Positions 1-8,251 of a DNA stretch of 37,000 bases are shown here, piece by piece (the stretch's first letter is position 1; every line of letters begins with the position of its first letter). The DNA comes from Ramlibacter sp. Its GTDB lineage: Bacteria > Pseudomonadota > Gammaproteobacteria > Burkholderiales > Burkholderiaceae_C. The notes beneath the pieces were generated by a model. The model saw only the letters and a list, made by a program, of their open reading frames with translations. It ran no database searches and had not been told where the DNA came from. The position numbers were made by a program, and so were the translations under genes. The stretch covers positions 1-37,000 of the forward strand of contig JAQGMS010000528.1 of assembly GCA_028292245.1 (NCBI GenBank), in the 5' to 3' direction.

Positions 1-288
1 CGAGCAGACCTTCGCCAGGTTCCCCCGGTACGTCCAGCCGCTCTCGCTCAGGCTGAGCCAACTGGTCGTGAACTACGCGGCCGGCATGCAGGCCGTGGGC
101 TTCCTGCCGGCCACCGCGAACGTGGGGCTGCTGACCTTGACGATGCGCGGTTGGCCCGCGCGACCGCGCAGGTGCGGCCGGCACTGGCCGGCACGGCGGG
201 GCCGGCGGGTGCGCCTACGTCTCCGGCTGCAACGGCTGGACGTACTGGAGCGGCCTGCAGCCGACCAGCTGGGGGGGATGCGGTCAGT
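1..288 (+). other. Left-edge segment, no assigned gene
   Basis: This stretch lies downstream of the minus-strand SDR gene. One plus-strand frame is open from the window edge; its first ~50 residues (including QLVVNYAAGMQAVGFLP) look protein-like, and after about base 165 it becomes arginine-rich and unconvincing. A different frame at 201-290 reads as a Cys/Trp/Gly-rich segment (CNGWTYWSG). The two could be the tail of one frameshifted gene or the end of a gene outside the window. I recognise no family. Confidence 0.25.
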
Positions 289-1122
289 TCACAGACTCAG
301 GGCGCCGGCGTCCACGGGCAGGCTGACGCCCGTGATGAAACGCGCCTCGTCCGAGGCGAGAAACAGGACGGCGTTGGCGACGTCGACGGACTCGATCCAC
401 GGCACCGGCAGCTGGTGCAGCTTCGCGAACGCTTCCTTCGCGTCCTCCAGCGTGGGGTTCTCCAGGTCGGGGCGAACGTTCCTCCAGGTAGCCGCGTTGA
501 AGAGAAGGTCAGTGCCGACCGCGGTGGGGTTCACGGAGTTCACCCGGATGTTGTACGGCGAAAGCTCGAGCGTGAGGCTGCGCGCCAGCCCCAGCAGGCC
601 GTGCTTGGACGCGGTGTAGGCGGACAGGTTGGCGGATCCCTTCAGGCCCAGCGTCGAGTTGATGAAGACGATCGAACCACCACGACCAGCCGCGATCATC
701 TGCGGGACGACGGCCTTGACCGTCCGACGTGCCCCGAGCAGGTTCACGTCCAGCACCATGGCGAAGTCCTCGTCCCGCAGCTCCCACGTCGGCGCCTTGC
801 GTCCGGAGACGCCGGCGTTGGCGCAGACGGCGTCCACGTAGCCGAAGGCCGACACGCCAGCCGCCACGGCCTCGTCGAGGTCGGACTGCGAGCGCACGTC
901 TGCCCGCCGGGCGATGAACTGCTGCCCCGTCGCAAGGACCTGGCGCTCCGTCTCCCGCATGTCCTCCTCGGTGGCCAAGGCGTACCCGAGCGCGTCGTTG
1001 TCGGCCATCACGTCCACGGCGAGTATGTGGGCGCCCTCTTCCGCGAGGCGCACAGCGTGGGCCCGCCCCTGCCCCCGCGCTGCGCCCGTCACCAGGGCCA
1101 CCCGGCCTGCCATGCGATTCAC
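289..1122 (-). CDS. Mycofactocin-coupled SDR family oxidoreductase
   Basis: This is a 277-residue NAD-dependent short-chain dehydrogenase that oxidises a secondary alcohol or reduces a ketone. Visible motifs are the cofactor loop TGAARGQG (12-19), CANAG (100-104), catalytic Ser156, and YxxxK as Tyr169/Lys173. The insert around residues 44-62 (GYALATEEDMRETERQV) is the hallmark of the mycofactocin-dependent subfamily, which includes carveol dehydrogenase. In that subfamily NAD is bound without exchange and mycofactocin takes the electrons. The GTG start has GGAG five bases upstream; the in-frame ATG at 1113 is too far from it. The gene follows ribBA on the same strand after an 88-bp gap, so the two are probably cotranscribed. 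The substrate is unknown. Confidence 0.9.
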   Translation of the reverse strand: MNRMAGRVALVTGAARGQGRAHAVRLAEEGAHILAVDVMADNDALGYALATEEDMRETERQVLATGQQFIARRADVRSQSDLDEAVAAGVSAFGYVDAVCANAGVSGRKAPTWELRDEDFAMVLDVNLLGARRTVKAVVPQMIAAGRGGSIVFINSTLGLKGSANLSAYTASKHGLLGLARSLTLELSPYNIRVNSVNPTAVGTDLLFNAATWRNVRPDLENPTLEDAKEAFAKLHQLPVPWIESVDVANAVLFLASDEARFITGVSLPVDAGALSL

Positions 1123-1210
1123 GTGCGCTCCGATCCGAGTGCCGAGAGCTTCCAGCCAGGAGGCCCGCCGGGCGGGTTGGGTGGGACAGGGGCTCAGGCC
1201 CGAGCCGAGC

Positions 1211-2467
1211 TCAGCCGGCCAGCGCCGCGGGCGGCTCTCCGGCGCACGGGCTCCCAGGGCTACCGGTCGAGGACTGGATCCGACCCGTGACGCCCGCTGG
1301 GCTCTCCGCCGCCAGACCGTGGTGCCTCAGCCAGCAGAGGGTCGCGGCATCCCGCAGTGCGGGATGGGCGGTACGAATCCCCAGGTCCATCAGGACCTGA
1401 GCAGCAAGAACTTGCTCACCAGCGGCCGGCTGGACGTGCGTGAGGTCGGCGGCGGAGCCGCGCGGCCTGGTGTAGAGCACGACGCCACGGCCCGCGTCCG
1501 AGACGGCTGCGAGGGCCGACACCAGTTGCCGGCGACAGTCGCACGCGCGGGAGCCGAAGATGTCGCCGGTCAAGCACTCGGTGTGAACGTGCACGGCTAC
1601 GTCCACGCCGTCACCGATCGTGCCGCGGACCAGGGCGAGGTACTCCGGATCGTCCGAGGCGCCCCCGAAGCCGACGGCAAGGAAGTCGCCGTGAGCCGTG
1701 GGCATCCGCGTCTCGGCGTGCCGCTCCACCCGGGTCTCGACGAGGCGCCGATAGGTGGCCAGCTCGGCGATGGACACGATCACGAGGCCGTGCGCCGCGG
1801 CGAAGGACTCCAGCTCCGGTCGCCGCGCCATCTCACCAGGGGAGCTCTCGCTCACGACCTCGCACAGGACGCCGACCGGCTCCACGCCTGCGAGCTTGCA
1901 CAGGTCTACCGCTGCCTCGGTGTGGCCCACCCGCTCCAGCGTGCCCCCAGGCTTCGCCCGCAGGGGCAGCACGTGTCCCGGCCGGTTGAAGTCGTCGGCT
2001 GTCGCGGTCCGGTCCGCCAGCAGGGCGAGGGTCAGGGCTCGGTCCCGCGCGGAGATCCCCGTGCTGATGCCGACGGCCGCATCGACCGAGACCGTGTACG
2101 CCGTCGTGCGAGGGTCCTGGTTGACCGCGCACATGGGCGGGAGCGCGAGGCGGTCGCACCACTCGTCCGGCATGGCCACGCACACGTATCCGGACGTGTA
2201 CCGGACCATGAACGCCATCAGCTCGGGTGTCGCGAACTGGGCCGCGAACACCAGGTCGCCCTCGTTCTCACGGTCCTCGCCGTCCACCACCAGGACCGGC
2301 CTACCAGCCCCCAGCTCGGCAGTCGCGCGTGCGACGGCAGCCGCCGCCGCCCGCGCCGACAGGGACAGCGGGGCAGGCAATCCCCTCTCATCACGAGGTC
2401 GAGTCGTCGCTGTGGCCACGCGACCAACCAAGCCGTGATCTCGGCTCGCGTCACCTGTCTTTTCCAT
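1211..2467 (-). CDS. ribBA: RibBA-like protein with intact DHBP synthase and degenerate GTP cyclohydrolase II domain
   Basis: This 418-residue riboflavin-pathway protein has an N-terminal RibB domain that makes 3,4-dihydroxy-2-butanone 4-phosphate from ribulose 5-phosphate. It keeps DGEDRENEGDL (62-72), NRPGHVLPL (161-169) and GHTEAAVDL (181-189). The C-terminal RibA domain keeps the zinc motif with Cys298, Cys309 and Cys311 at the normal spacing. After GRGVVLY (326-332), however, the EGRGIGL segment and the Asp-x-x-Asp/Arg catalytic block of GTP cyclohydrolase II are missing and replaced by unrelated sequence. I infer that DHBP synthase works and cyclohydrolase activity is doubtful. The gene may boost FMN supply for the flavoenzymes encoded nearby. 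The ATG lies inside a 19-bp inverted repeat and its ribosome site is weak, so the start is uncertain. Confidence 0.85.
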   Translation of the reverse strand: MEKTGDASRDHGLVGRVATATTRPRDERGLPAPLSLSARAAAAAVARATAELGAGRPVLVVDGEDRENEGDLVFAAQFATPELMAFMVRYTSGYVCVAMPDEWCDRLALPPMCAVNQDPRTTAYTVSVDAAVGISTGISARDRALTLALLADRTATADDFNRPGHVLPLRAKPGGTLERVGHTEAAVDLCKLAGVEPVGVLCEVVSESSPGEMARRPELESFAAAHGLVIVSIAELATYRRLVETRVERHAETRMPTAHGDFLAVGFGGASDDPEYLALVRGTIGDGVDVAVHVHTECLTGDIFGSRACDCRRQLVSALAAVSDAGRGVVLYTRPRGSAADLTHVQPAAGEQVLAAQVLMDLGIRTAHPALRDAATLCWLRHHGLAAESPAGVTGRIQSSTGSPGSPCAGEPPAALAG

Positions 2468-2478
2468 GGAGTGGAAAA
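2460..2478. promoter_or_regulatory. Inverted repeat, candidate IclR operator
   Basis: TTTTCCATGGAGTGGAAAA has perfect 7-bp arms around a 5-bp spacer and covers the ribBA start codon in the divergent ribBA/iclR region. A related pair of half sites, TTCC and GGAA, lies at 2534-2548. IclR-family proteins often bind TGGAAA-type palindromes beside their own gene. Binding here is inferred. Confidence 0.45.
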
Positions 2479-2637
2479 ACGGACCTTTGGCGTGCTCGCA
2501 GAAGGTCCTGGGTGGCCGTTCTGGCTCTCATAGTTCCGTCCCGTGGAAAGGGCGCTGGTGGTGCCCCCGGCCCCCATGTAGACAGACCATGTGCAGGACC
2601 GAGACCGGGCGCTCAAAGCAACCCGCGAGCTGGGGAC

Positions 2638-3501
2638 ATGGCACGAGCCCACGGGCAGCGGAGGAAGCATGAGCTCAGCGTTGGTTCAGTGTTAACCGCC
2701 CCGTCTGGGGCGGCGCGGGATGCCGACGAGGATCGGCCGGACGCACCCGACTCCGCACGGTCCTCGGTGTCGAAGGCACTGCAGCTGCTGGAAGTCCTGG
2801 TCGACAACCCGAGCGGTGAGATCAGCCTGTCGGAGCTGAGCCTGCAAGTCGGGCTGCCGATCAGCACCGTGCACCGGCTGGTGAACGCGCTGTGCCAGCA
2901 CGGCCTCGCCGGCAGGGTCGGGGTCAAATACTGCCCTGGCTACAAGCTGGTCGAGCTCCGAACCAGCTCCCAGATGACCGAACACCGAGCCCTGCTCACC
3001 GTGGCGACACCGGTGCTCGAGTGGCTCTTTGCTCAATGCGGCGCCACCGTCCAGCTCGGTGTGCTACGTGGCTTCGACGTCGTCTGCCTGGAGAAGTTCT
3101 CCGGATCCGGTGGGAGCCGGATCCCTTCGCGTGTGGGCGCGCGCCTGCCGGCATCCTGCACCGGTCTCGGCAAAGCCCTACTCGCGGCGAGCGGCTTCGC
3201 CGACGTGGTCGAGACCCGGGGCATGCGGCGGGCGCTTCCCACGCTCACGCCGTACTCGATCCGCGACCCGAAGGTCCTGGCACGACAGCTGCGCGAGATG
3301 TCCAGGACCGGCGTCATCTTCGACAACGACGAGTCGCACATCGGGGTCCGGTCGATCGCTGCCCCGGTGGTCCTGCGCAACAGGACACCCGCGGCGGCGA
3401 TCGCGATCTCGGCCTTCGGGTCCGGCGCGATGCTCGAGCGCTACGCCCCTGTCCTGCTCAAAGCAGCCAAACGCATCGCCTACGGCCTCGACAGCCAGTG
3501 A
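2638..3501 (+). CDS. IclR family transcriptional regulator
   Basis: This 287-residue regulator has a winged helix-turn-helix (about residues 42-108; SVSKALQLLEVL opens the domain and the recognition helix is near LPISTVHRLVNAL) and a C-terminal effector-binding domain (about 120-280) that normally senses a small aromatic or organic acid. It faces ribBA-SDR and lies 76 bp upstream of the aldehyde dehydrogenase on its own strand. It probably controls both sides and its own transcription. The ATG at 2638 is the first reasonable start. A GTG at 2689 would give 270 residues, closer to the usual family length. The reading frame stays open far upstream into ribBA, but that part is antisense shadow. 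Confidence 0.88.
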   Translation: MARAHGQRRKHELSVGSVLTAPSGAARDADEDRPDAPDSARSSVSKALQLLEVLVDNPSGEISLSELSLQVGLPISTVHRLVNALCQHGLAGRVGVKYCPGYKLVELRTSSQMTEHRALLTVATPVLEWLFAQCGATVQLGVLRGFDVVCLEKFSGSGGSRIPSRVGARLPASCTGLGKALLAASGFADVVETRGMRRALPTLTPYSIRDPKVLARQLREMSRTGVIFDNDESHIGVRSIAAPVVLRNRTPAAAIAISAFGSGAMLERYAPVLLKAAKRIAYGLDSQ

Positions 3502-3577
3502 GGCGGTCGACGACCGCCGTGCGCGGACGCTCTCATTCCACGCCCTACAGCCGTCACACAACAGCTTCGGAGGAACA

Positions 3578-4993
3578 GTGAAAGTCCAGTCGTCCATCTT
3601 CATCGGCGGCCAGTGGGTTGCGTCCACAGGTACGGAGTCGATTCCGGTCGTAAACCCGGCGACCGAGGAAACCATCGCAACTGCGCCGGCCGGCACGGCT
3701 GAGGATGTGGACCGGGCGGCCAAGGCAGCGGCCGCCAGCTTCCTCGCCTGGTCGCAGTCCTCGCTGGCGGAGCGCACGGCCATCATGGACAAGGCAGCCG
3801 GCGGCCTGGCCGGGCGCGCGGAGGAGATCAGCGCCTTCATCGCCGCGGAGATCGGCAAGCCGATCACCCTGGCGCGGGGCGAGGTCAACGCGGTCGTCGG
3901 CGGGCTGCGTCAGATCGGGGCGGACCTGCCCACCATCCAGTGGGAGGAGACGATCGGCAACGCCGTGATCGTGCGGGAGCCGATCGGTGTCGTCGGGGCC
4001 ATCACCGCGTGGAACGCGCCCCTGCTCGAGGTCTTCGTCAAGGCCTGCGCGGCCATGGCGGCCGGCTGCACCGTGGTGCTGAAGCCCAGCGAGTTCTCGC
4101 CCTTCACCGCTTTCATGCTGGCCGAGGTCTTCGACGAGGTAGGGCTCCCTGCCGGCGTGCTCAACGTCGTCTCCGGCACGGGTCCGGTCGTCGGCGAGGC
4201 GATCGCGACCCACCCACTGATCGACATGGTGTCCATCACCGGGTCGCTGCGTGCGGGCAAGCGCGTGATGGAGCTTGCCGCTCAGTCCCTCAAACGGGTC
4301 GCCCTGGAGCTCGGCGGCAAGTCACCGAACATCATCTTTGCCGACGCGGACCTCGAGCGTGCGGTCAACGACGGCGTGGACGACTGCCTGCGCAGCGCCG
4401 GCCAGGTGTGCGCCGGCCTGACCCGGATGATCGTGCCCGTCGAGCTCATGGACCAGGTCGCGCAGCTCGCCAAGGCTCGCGCCGAGAGCTACGTCATCGG
4501 TGACCCGGCCAAGGACAGCACGACCCTGGGACCGGTCGCGAATGCTTCCCAGCACGCCCGTGTGCGTGAGTACATCCGCCTGGGCCTGAGCGAAGGGGCC
4601 ACCGCCGTCACTGGCGGCGAGGAGCTCCCCGACGGCATCGAGCGCGGCTACTTCATCCGTCCCACGGTCTTCTCGCACGCCAACAACGACATGCGCATCG
4701 CCCAGGAGGAGATCTTTGGGCCGGTGCTGACCATCATCCCCTTCCACAGCGACGAAGAGGCGATCGAGATCGCCAACGGCACGGTGTACGGCCTCGGTGC
4801 CGCGGTGTGGTCGGGCGACCCCGAGCGTGCCCGCGCGGTCGCGTCCCGGTTGCGTGCCGGACGGGTGCGCATCAACGGCGGAGCCGTGAACCGGAGCGCT
4901 CCGCACGGCGGCTTCAAGCAGTCCGGTGTGGGGCGCGAAGGTGGCCGGTTCGGCATCGAGGAGTTCCTTGACCTCAAGGCAATGCTGACCTGA
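3578..4993 (+). CDS. NAD(P)-dependent aldehyde dehydrogenase
   Basis: This 471-residue ALDH-superfamily enzyme oxidises an aldehyde to the acid. Catalytic Cys278 sits in GQVCAG and the general-base Glu244 in LELGGKSPN. Asn146 lies in AWNAPL, Lys169 in VVLKPSE, and the late motif EEIFGPVL is present. The GTG start is preceded by GGAGGA six bases upstream, and the protein begins in the normal ALDH manner (IFIGGQWV). The stop overlaps the next gene's ATG by one base (TGATG), so the two are translationally coupled. It probably oxidises an aldehyde intermediate before CoA activation. The substrate cannot be read from the sequence. Confidence 0.93.
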   Translation: MKVQSSIFIGGQWVASTGTESIPVVNPATEETIATAPAGTAEDVDRAAKAAAASFLAWSQSSLAERTAIMDKAAGGLAGRAEEISAFIAAEIGKPITLARGEVNAVVGGLRQIGADLPTIQWEETIGNAVIVREPIGVVGAITAWNAPLLEVFVKACAAMAAGCTVVLKPSEFSPFTAFMLAEVFDEVGLPAGVLNVVSGTGPVVGEAIATHPLIDMVSITGSLRAGKRVMELAAQSLKRVALELGGKSPNIIFADADLERAVNDGVDDCLRSAGQVCAGLTRMIVPVELMDQVAQLAKARAESYVIGDPAKDSTTLGPVANASQHARVREYIRLGLSEGATAVTGGEELPDGIERGYFIRPTVFSHANNDMRIAQEEIFGPVLTIIPFHSDEEAIEIANGTVYGLGAAVWSGDPERARAVASRLRAGRVRINGGAVNRSAPHGGFKQSGVGREGGRFGIEEFLDLKAMLT

Positions 4994-5514
4994 TGAGAGC
5001 AGGCGACGAAGAGGGGCCGCCGGTTCTCGCGCCGGCGGTCCTACGCCAGGCCTACGGCTGCTTCCCCAGTGGCGTGATCGCGCTGTGCGGGCTCCAGGCG
5101 AACGGCTCACCGCAGGGGATGGCGGTGAGCGCGTTCGGGCCGGTGTCGCTGGAGCCTGCGCTCGTCCAGGTCTGCATCCAAAGCTCCTCCACCACGTGGC
5201 CCGTGCTGAGGGCCATGCCACGCCTGGGCGTGTCGGTGCTCGCCGAGGACCAGGGCACCGTCGCTCGTGCCCTGGCCGCCAAAACAGGCGACCGCTTCAG
5301 GGACGTCGGCTGGGAGGCCAACGAGAGCGGGGCCGTGTTCGTCAGCGGTTCGAGCCTCCGGCTGGAGACCACCCTCGAGACCGAGGCGGTCGCCGGCGAC
5401 CACACGCTGTGCCTCTTGCGGGTCTGGACCATCGATCCCCGTCCCGAGGTCACGCCGCTCGTCTTCCATGCCAGCAGGTTCCGACTCCTGCAGCCGGAGT
5501 CGGCCCGGGCCTGA
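4993..5514 (+). CDS. Flavin reductase family protein (FMN-binding)
   Basis: This 173-residue protein has the split-barrel fold of flavin reductases that supply reduced FMN to two-component monooxygenases. The family signature is visible as CFPSGV (23-28), GMAVSAFGPVSLEPALVQVCI (about 42-62) and a following run of Ser/Thr residues. It is coupled to the upstream ALDH through TGATG. The obvious client in the window is the luciferase-like monooxygenase at 13183-14340. The cofactor donor (NADH or NADPH) is not evident. It ends 34 bp from the convergent CoA-transferase gene. Confidence 0.85.
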   Translation: MRAGDEEGPPVLAPAVLRQAYGCFPSGVIALCGLQANGSPQGMAVSAFGPVSLEPALVQVCIQSSSTTWPVLRAMPRLGVSVLAEDQGTVARALAAKTGDRFRDVGWEANESGAVFVSGSSLRLETTLETEAVAGDHTLCLLRVWTIDPRPEVTPLVFHASRFRLLQPESARA

Positions 5515-5516
5515 GC

Positions 5517-5530
5517 GGGCTGTCGCCCGG
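5517..5530. terminator. Short hairpin between convergent genes
   Basis: CGGGC-tgtc-GCCCG forms a five-pair GC stem with a four-base loop in the 34-bp gap between the flavin reductase and CoA-transferase stops. There is no T-run on either side. It may be a bidirectional terminator of the actinobacterial, U-poor kind. Confidence 0.4.
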
Positions 5531-5548
5531 CGAGCTAGGCGCGTCCTA

Positions 5549-6211
5549 TCAGCGCAGGTCGACCTCGAGCCGGTCGGCAAGCTCGTCGACGGAGACCCCG
5601 AACGTCTCCGTCACTGTGACGCCGGACGACAGGACGAGGAACGTCGCGAACTCGGTGTAGATCCGGCTGACGCAGGCCAGTCCCGTGAGCGGGTAGGTGC
5701 AGACCGGGACGAGCTTGGCGTCGCCGTCCTTGTCGAACAGGCTCATCATCACGAACACGGCGCGTGCCCCGATGGCCAGGTCCATGGCCCCGCCGACGGC
5801 CGGAATCGCGTCAGGGGCGCCCGTGTGCCAGTTGGCCAGGTCCCCCCGCTCGGAGACCTGAAAGGCGCCGAGCACGCACACGTCCAGATGACCGCCGCGC
5901 ATCATCGCGAACGAGTCGGCGTGGTGGAAGTACGCGGCGCCCGGCAGCTCGGTGACGGGCTGCTTCCCCGCGTTGGTGAGGTCGGGGTCGATGTCGGCCC
6001 CCGTGGCGGCCGGGCCCATGCCCAGCATGCCGTTCTCGGTGTGCAGCACGATCCCGCTGCCAGGGTCGAGGTAGTCGGCGACCTTCGTCGGCTGTCCGAT
6101 CCCGAGGTTGACAAACGATCCTGGGGGGATGTCCCGGGCCACGATCGCGGCCATCTCCGCACGGCTGAGCGGTCCGCGGCCCACGTGCTCGACCGTGCCG
6201 GCGCGGCTCAC
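5549..6211 (-). CDS. 3-oxoacid CoA-transferase subunit B
   Basis: This 220-residue subunit is the catalytic half of a SCOT-type CoA-transferase that moves CoA from a donor such as succinyl-CoA to acetoacetate or 3-oxoadipate. The catalytic glutamate is Glu59 in LHTENGMLGMGP. LGIGQPTKVADYL (36-48) and GGAMDLAIGA match PcaJ/ScoB. Its ATG overlaps the stop of subunit A by four bases (ATGA), as expected for a heteromer. It is the last gene of the long minus-strand block. PcaJ and ScoB cannot be told apart here, so no symbol is given. The ENG motif argues against a ring-opening IpdAB function. Confidence 0.9.
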   Translation of the reverse strand: MSRAGTVEHVGRGPLSRAEMAAIVARDIPPGSFVNLGIGQPTKVADYLDPGSGIVLHTENGMLGMGPAATGADIDPDLTNAGKQPVTELPGAAYFHHADSFAMMRGGHLDVCVLGAFQVSERGDLANWHTGAPDAIPAVGGAMDLAIGARAVFVMMSLFDKDGDAKLVPVCTYPLTGLACVSRIYTEFATFLVLSSGVTVTETFGVSVDELADRLEVDLR

Positions 6212-6882
6212 GCGGTCTCCGCGGGGCCGACCGCCAGGAGCCGGTCCACGTAGATGCCGGGAGTGACGATGGCCTCCGGATCAAGCTCGCCGACGTCCAC
6301 GATGCGCTGGACCTGAGCGATGGTCGTTGTGGCGGCCGTCGCCATCACGGGTCCGAAGTTGCGGGCGGTCTTGCGGTAGACCAGGTTGCCCATCCGATCA
6401 CCCAGGTGCGCGCCGATGAGGGCGACGTCGCCGTGGATCGGCATCTCGAGCACGTAGTCGCGACCGCCGATGCTGCGGGTCTCCTTGCCCTCCGCGAGCG
6501 GGGTCCCCACACCGGTCGGGCAGAAGAACGCTCCGATACCCGCTCCAGCCGCGCGGATGCGCTCAGCGAGGTTGCCCTGCGGGACGACCTCCAGCTCGAT
6601 CTCTCCCGTGCGGTAAAGGCGTTCGAAGACGTACGAATCGCTCTGCCGTGGGAACGAGCAGACGACTCTCCGCACCTGGCCCGCAGCCATCAGAGCGGCC
6701 AGTCCCGTGTCGCCGTTCCCGGCGTTGTTGCTGACGATCGTGAGCCTGGAGGCGCCGTGTCGGACCAGTGCCTCGATGAGCTGGACCGGCATGCCAGCCA
6801 TCCCGAAACCGCTCACGAGCAGCGTCGCGCCGTCCTCGATGCCGGCGACCGCCTCGGCAGCCGACTCGGCGATAGAGATCAT
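6208..6882 (-). CDS. 3-oxoacid CoA-transferase subunit A
   Basis: This 224-residue subunit is the CoA-binding half of the CoA-transferase, with the glycine-rich GFGMAGMP (25-32), SNNAG (51-55) and GVGTPLAEGKE typical of PcaI/ScoA. The open frame runs further upstream into the reductase gene, but the ATG at 6882 gives the normal family length and lies seven bases after the upstream stop. It overlaps subunit B by four bases. With subunit B it would recycle acetoacetate or another 3-oxoacid released at the end of the pathway, or activate the substrate. Confidence 0.9.
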   Translation of the reverse strand: MISIAESAAEAVAGIEDGATLLVSGFGMAGMPVQLIEALVRHGASRLTIVSNNAGNGDTGLAALMAAGQVRRVVCSFPRQSDSYVFERLYRTGEIELEVVPQGNLAERIRAAGAGIGAFFCPTGVGTPLAEGKETRSIGGRDYVLEMPIHGDVALIGAHLGDRMGNLVYRKTARNFGPVMATAATTTIAQVQRIVDVGELDPEAIVTPGIYVDRLLAVGPAETA

Positions 6883-6889
6883 CGAGCGC

Positions 6890-7903
6890 TCAGCCGGGCA
6901 ACATGACGATGGCCTTGCCCGTGTTGCTTCCCTGGAGCATGCCTGCGAACGCTGCGGGCATGCTGTCAAGCCCAGAGGTGCTGGTCTCGCGGTAGTGGAG
7001 CTGGCCCGAAGCCAGCCAGTCGGTGACGGCGGCTTCGAACGCCGGCCGCACCGGCTCATGGTCGAGGGTGAGGAAGCCCTTCAGCGTCAGGCGCTTCGCG
7101 ACCGCCTTGAACATGTTCCCGGGAACCGTCGTCCCACTGCCCCCGTTGTAGGAGGAGATGGTCCCGCACAAGGCGATGCGTCCGTGGTCCCGCATGACCT
7201 CGAGGGTCGCGGACAGGTGCTCACCGCCGACGTTGTCGAAGTACACGTCGACGCCCTCCGGGCTCGCCCGCCTGAGCTGTGTCAGCAGCGGCTCCTCGCT
7301 CCGGTAGTTGATCGCCGCGTGGAAGCCGAGGTCCTTCAGGACGTACGCCGCCTTCTCCTCGGAACCCGCGCTGCCGATGACCTTGCCGGCGTCCGAGAGC
7401 CGTGCGAACTGGCCGACGAGGCCGCCTACTGCTCCACCGGCAGCGGACACAAAGACGATGTCCCCCGGCCGAAACTCGGCGATGTGCATAAGTCCCAAGT
7501 ACGCCGTGAAGCCAGGCATCCCCAGAACGCCCAGGTGGTAGGAGAGGGGGAAGGGACCGTCGGCGATGACCTTGACCTGATCGCCGGAGAGCAAGGCGTG
7601 CTCACGCCAGCCCGAGGAGTGCAACACCTTGGTGCCGCGCGGAATCGAGGAGTTCGCCGAGGCGATGACCTCGCCCACAGCGCCGCCCAGGAGCGCCTTG
7701 CCGATCTCGTAGGGCTTCACATAGGACGGCTCGTCGTTCATGCGCGGCCGCATGTACGGGTCGATCGAGAGCGCGAGGTTGCGCACCACCACCTGCCCGT
7801 CGGCGGGCGCCGGCAGCAGCCGATCCACGAAGGCGAAGGTCTCGGCATCCGGCGGCCCCGTCGGACGCCTGGCCAGATGGATCTCTCGGGTCGGCGTGGT
7901 CAT
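6890..7903 (-). CDS. NADP-dependent zinc-free MDR oxidoreductase (CurA/PTGR-type enone reductase)
   Basis: This 337-residue enzyme belongs to the medium-chain reductases that reduce the C=C bond of alpha,beta-unsaturated ketones or aldehydes with NADPH. Supporting motifs are LSIDPYMRPRM (45-55), the Rossmann loop SAAGGAVGGLVGQ (153-165) and FDNVGG. No zinc ligands are seen. I chose the ATG at 7903 over a start 16 codons upstream because it gives the usual N-terminus (REIHLARRPTG) and overlaps the upstream stop as ATGA. In this setting it could reduce an enone such as the product of the SDR. That role is inferred. Confidence 0.9.
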   Translation of the reverse strand: MTTPTREIHLARRPTGPPDAETFAFVDRLLPAPADGQVVVRNLALSIDPYMRPRMNDEPSYVKPYEIGKALLGGAVGEVIASANSSIPRGTKVLHSSGWREHALLSGDQVKVIADGPFPLSYHLGVLGMPGFTAYLGLMHIAEFRPGDIVFVSAAGGAVGGLVGQFARLSDAGKVIGSAGSEEKAAYVLKDLGFHAAINYRSEEPLLTQLRRASPEGVDVYFDNVGGEHLSATLEVMRDHGRIALCGTISSYNGGSGTTVPGNMFKAVAKRLTLKGFLTLDHEPVRPAFEAAVTDWLASGQLHYRETSTSGLDSMPAAFAGMLQGSNTGKAIVMLPG

Positions 7904-8202
7904 CGCCGCTCGATGTGCGCGATCAGGCTGCGTCCGTCCGAAGTCACCCATCCCTTCGCGGACGCGTAGCTGATCATGGCGTCCCAGTCGGACTCCCAGC
8001 CGGGGCGGGTGGCCGCCGCTGCGGCATGCACGTGCAGCTGCTCAACGTCGAGCAGGACCTTGTCATCGAGACCCAGCCGGCCGACCCCGGTGGCGCACAG
8101 GGTGGCGTCGATGTCGCACTGCGGCGCGGCGGCGACATGGAGTTTGCGGCAGTCGTCCGCCTCGCGGACGGTGATCTTCCCGTCTGCAGCCTCGATGATC
8201 AA
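7900..8202 (-). CDS. Conserved-looking small protein, unknown function
   Basis: This 100-residue soluble protein matches no family I know. It is acidic to neutral, has no signal or membrane segment, and contains two cysteines plus a LDVEQLHVHA segment near the middle. The start is a TTG at 8202 with a strong AAGGGGAC ribosome site. The open frame continues upstream, but that extension would overlap the livF end and is proline-rich. It overlaps the enone reductase by four bases (ATGA), so the two are translated together. It may be a partner or chaperone for a neighbouring enzyme. Confidence 0.6.
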   Translation of the reverse strand: MIIEAADGKITVREADDCRKLHVAAAPQCDIDATLCATGVGRLGLDDKVLLDVEQLHVHAAAAATRPGWESDWDAMISYASAKGWVTSDGRSLIAHIERR

Positions 8203-8251
8203 GCTTGTCCCCTTCGGGTCAGGTGCTGGTGGCTTCGCGGCGGTCGGCTCG

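Noticed and set aside
914-2533. Long plus-strand open frames across ribBA and the SDR gene
   Set aside because: They are antisense to well-conserved enzymes and have Arg/Pro/His-rich composition typical of shadow frames in GC-rich DNA.
2227-2637. N-terminal extension of the first IclR regulator
   Set aside because: It lies largely antisense to ribBA and within the divergent intergenic region; the protein family needs only about 260 residues.
2468-2637. FMN riboswitch upstream of ribBA
   Set aside because: The conserved AGGGGCAG/GGUGAAAUUCC core and multibranch pairing are not visible on the minus strand.
5549-6882. IpdAB-type ring-opening hydrolase of steroid catabolism
   Set aside because: The subunits are short and the beta subunit has the SCOT ENGMLGMGP motif, so an ordinary 3-oxoacid CoA-transferase fits better.
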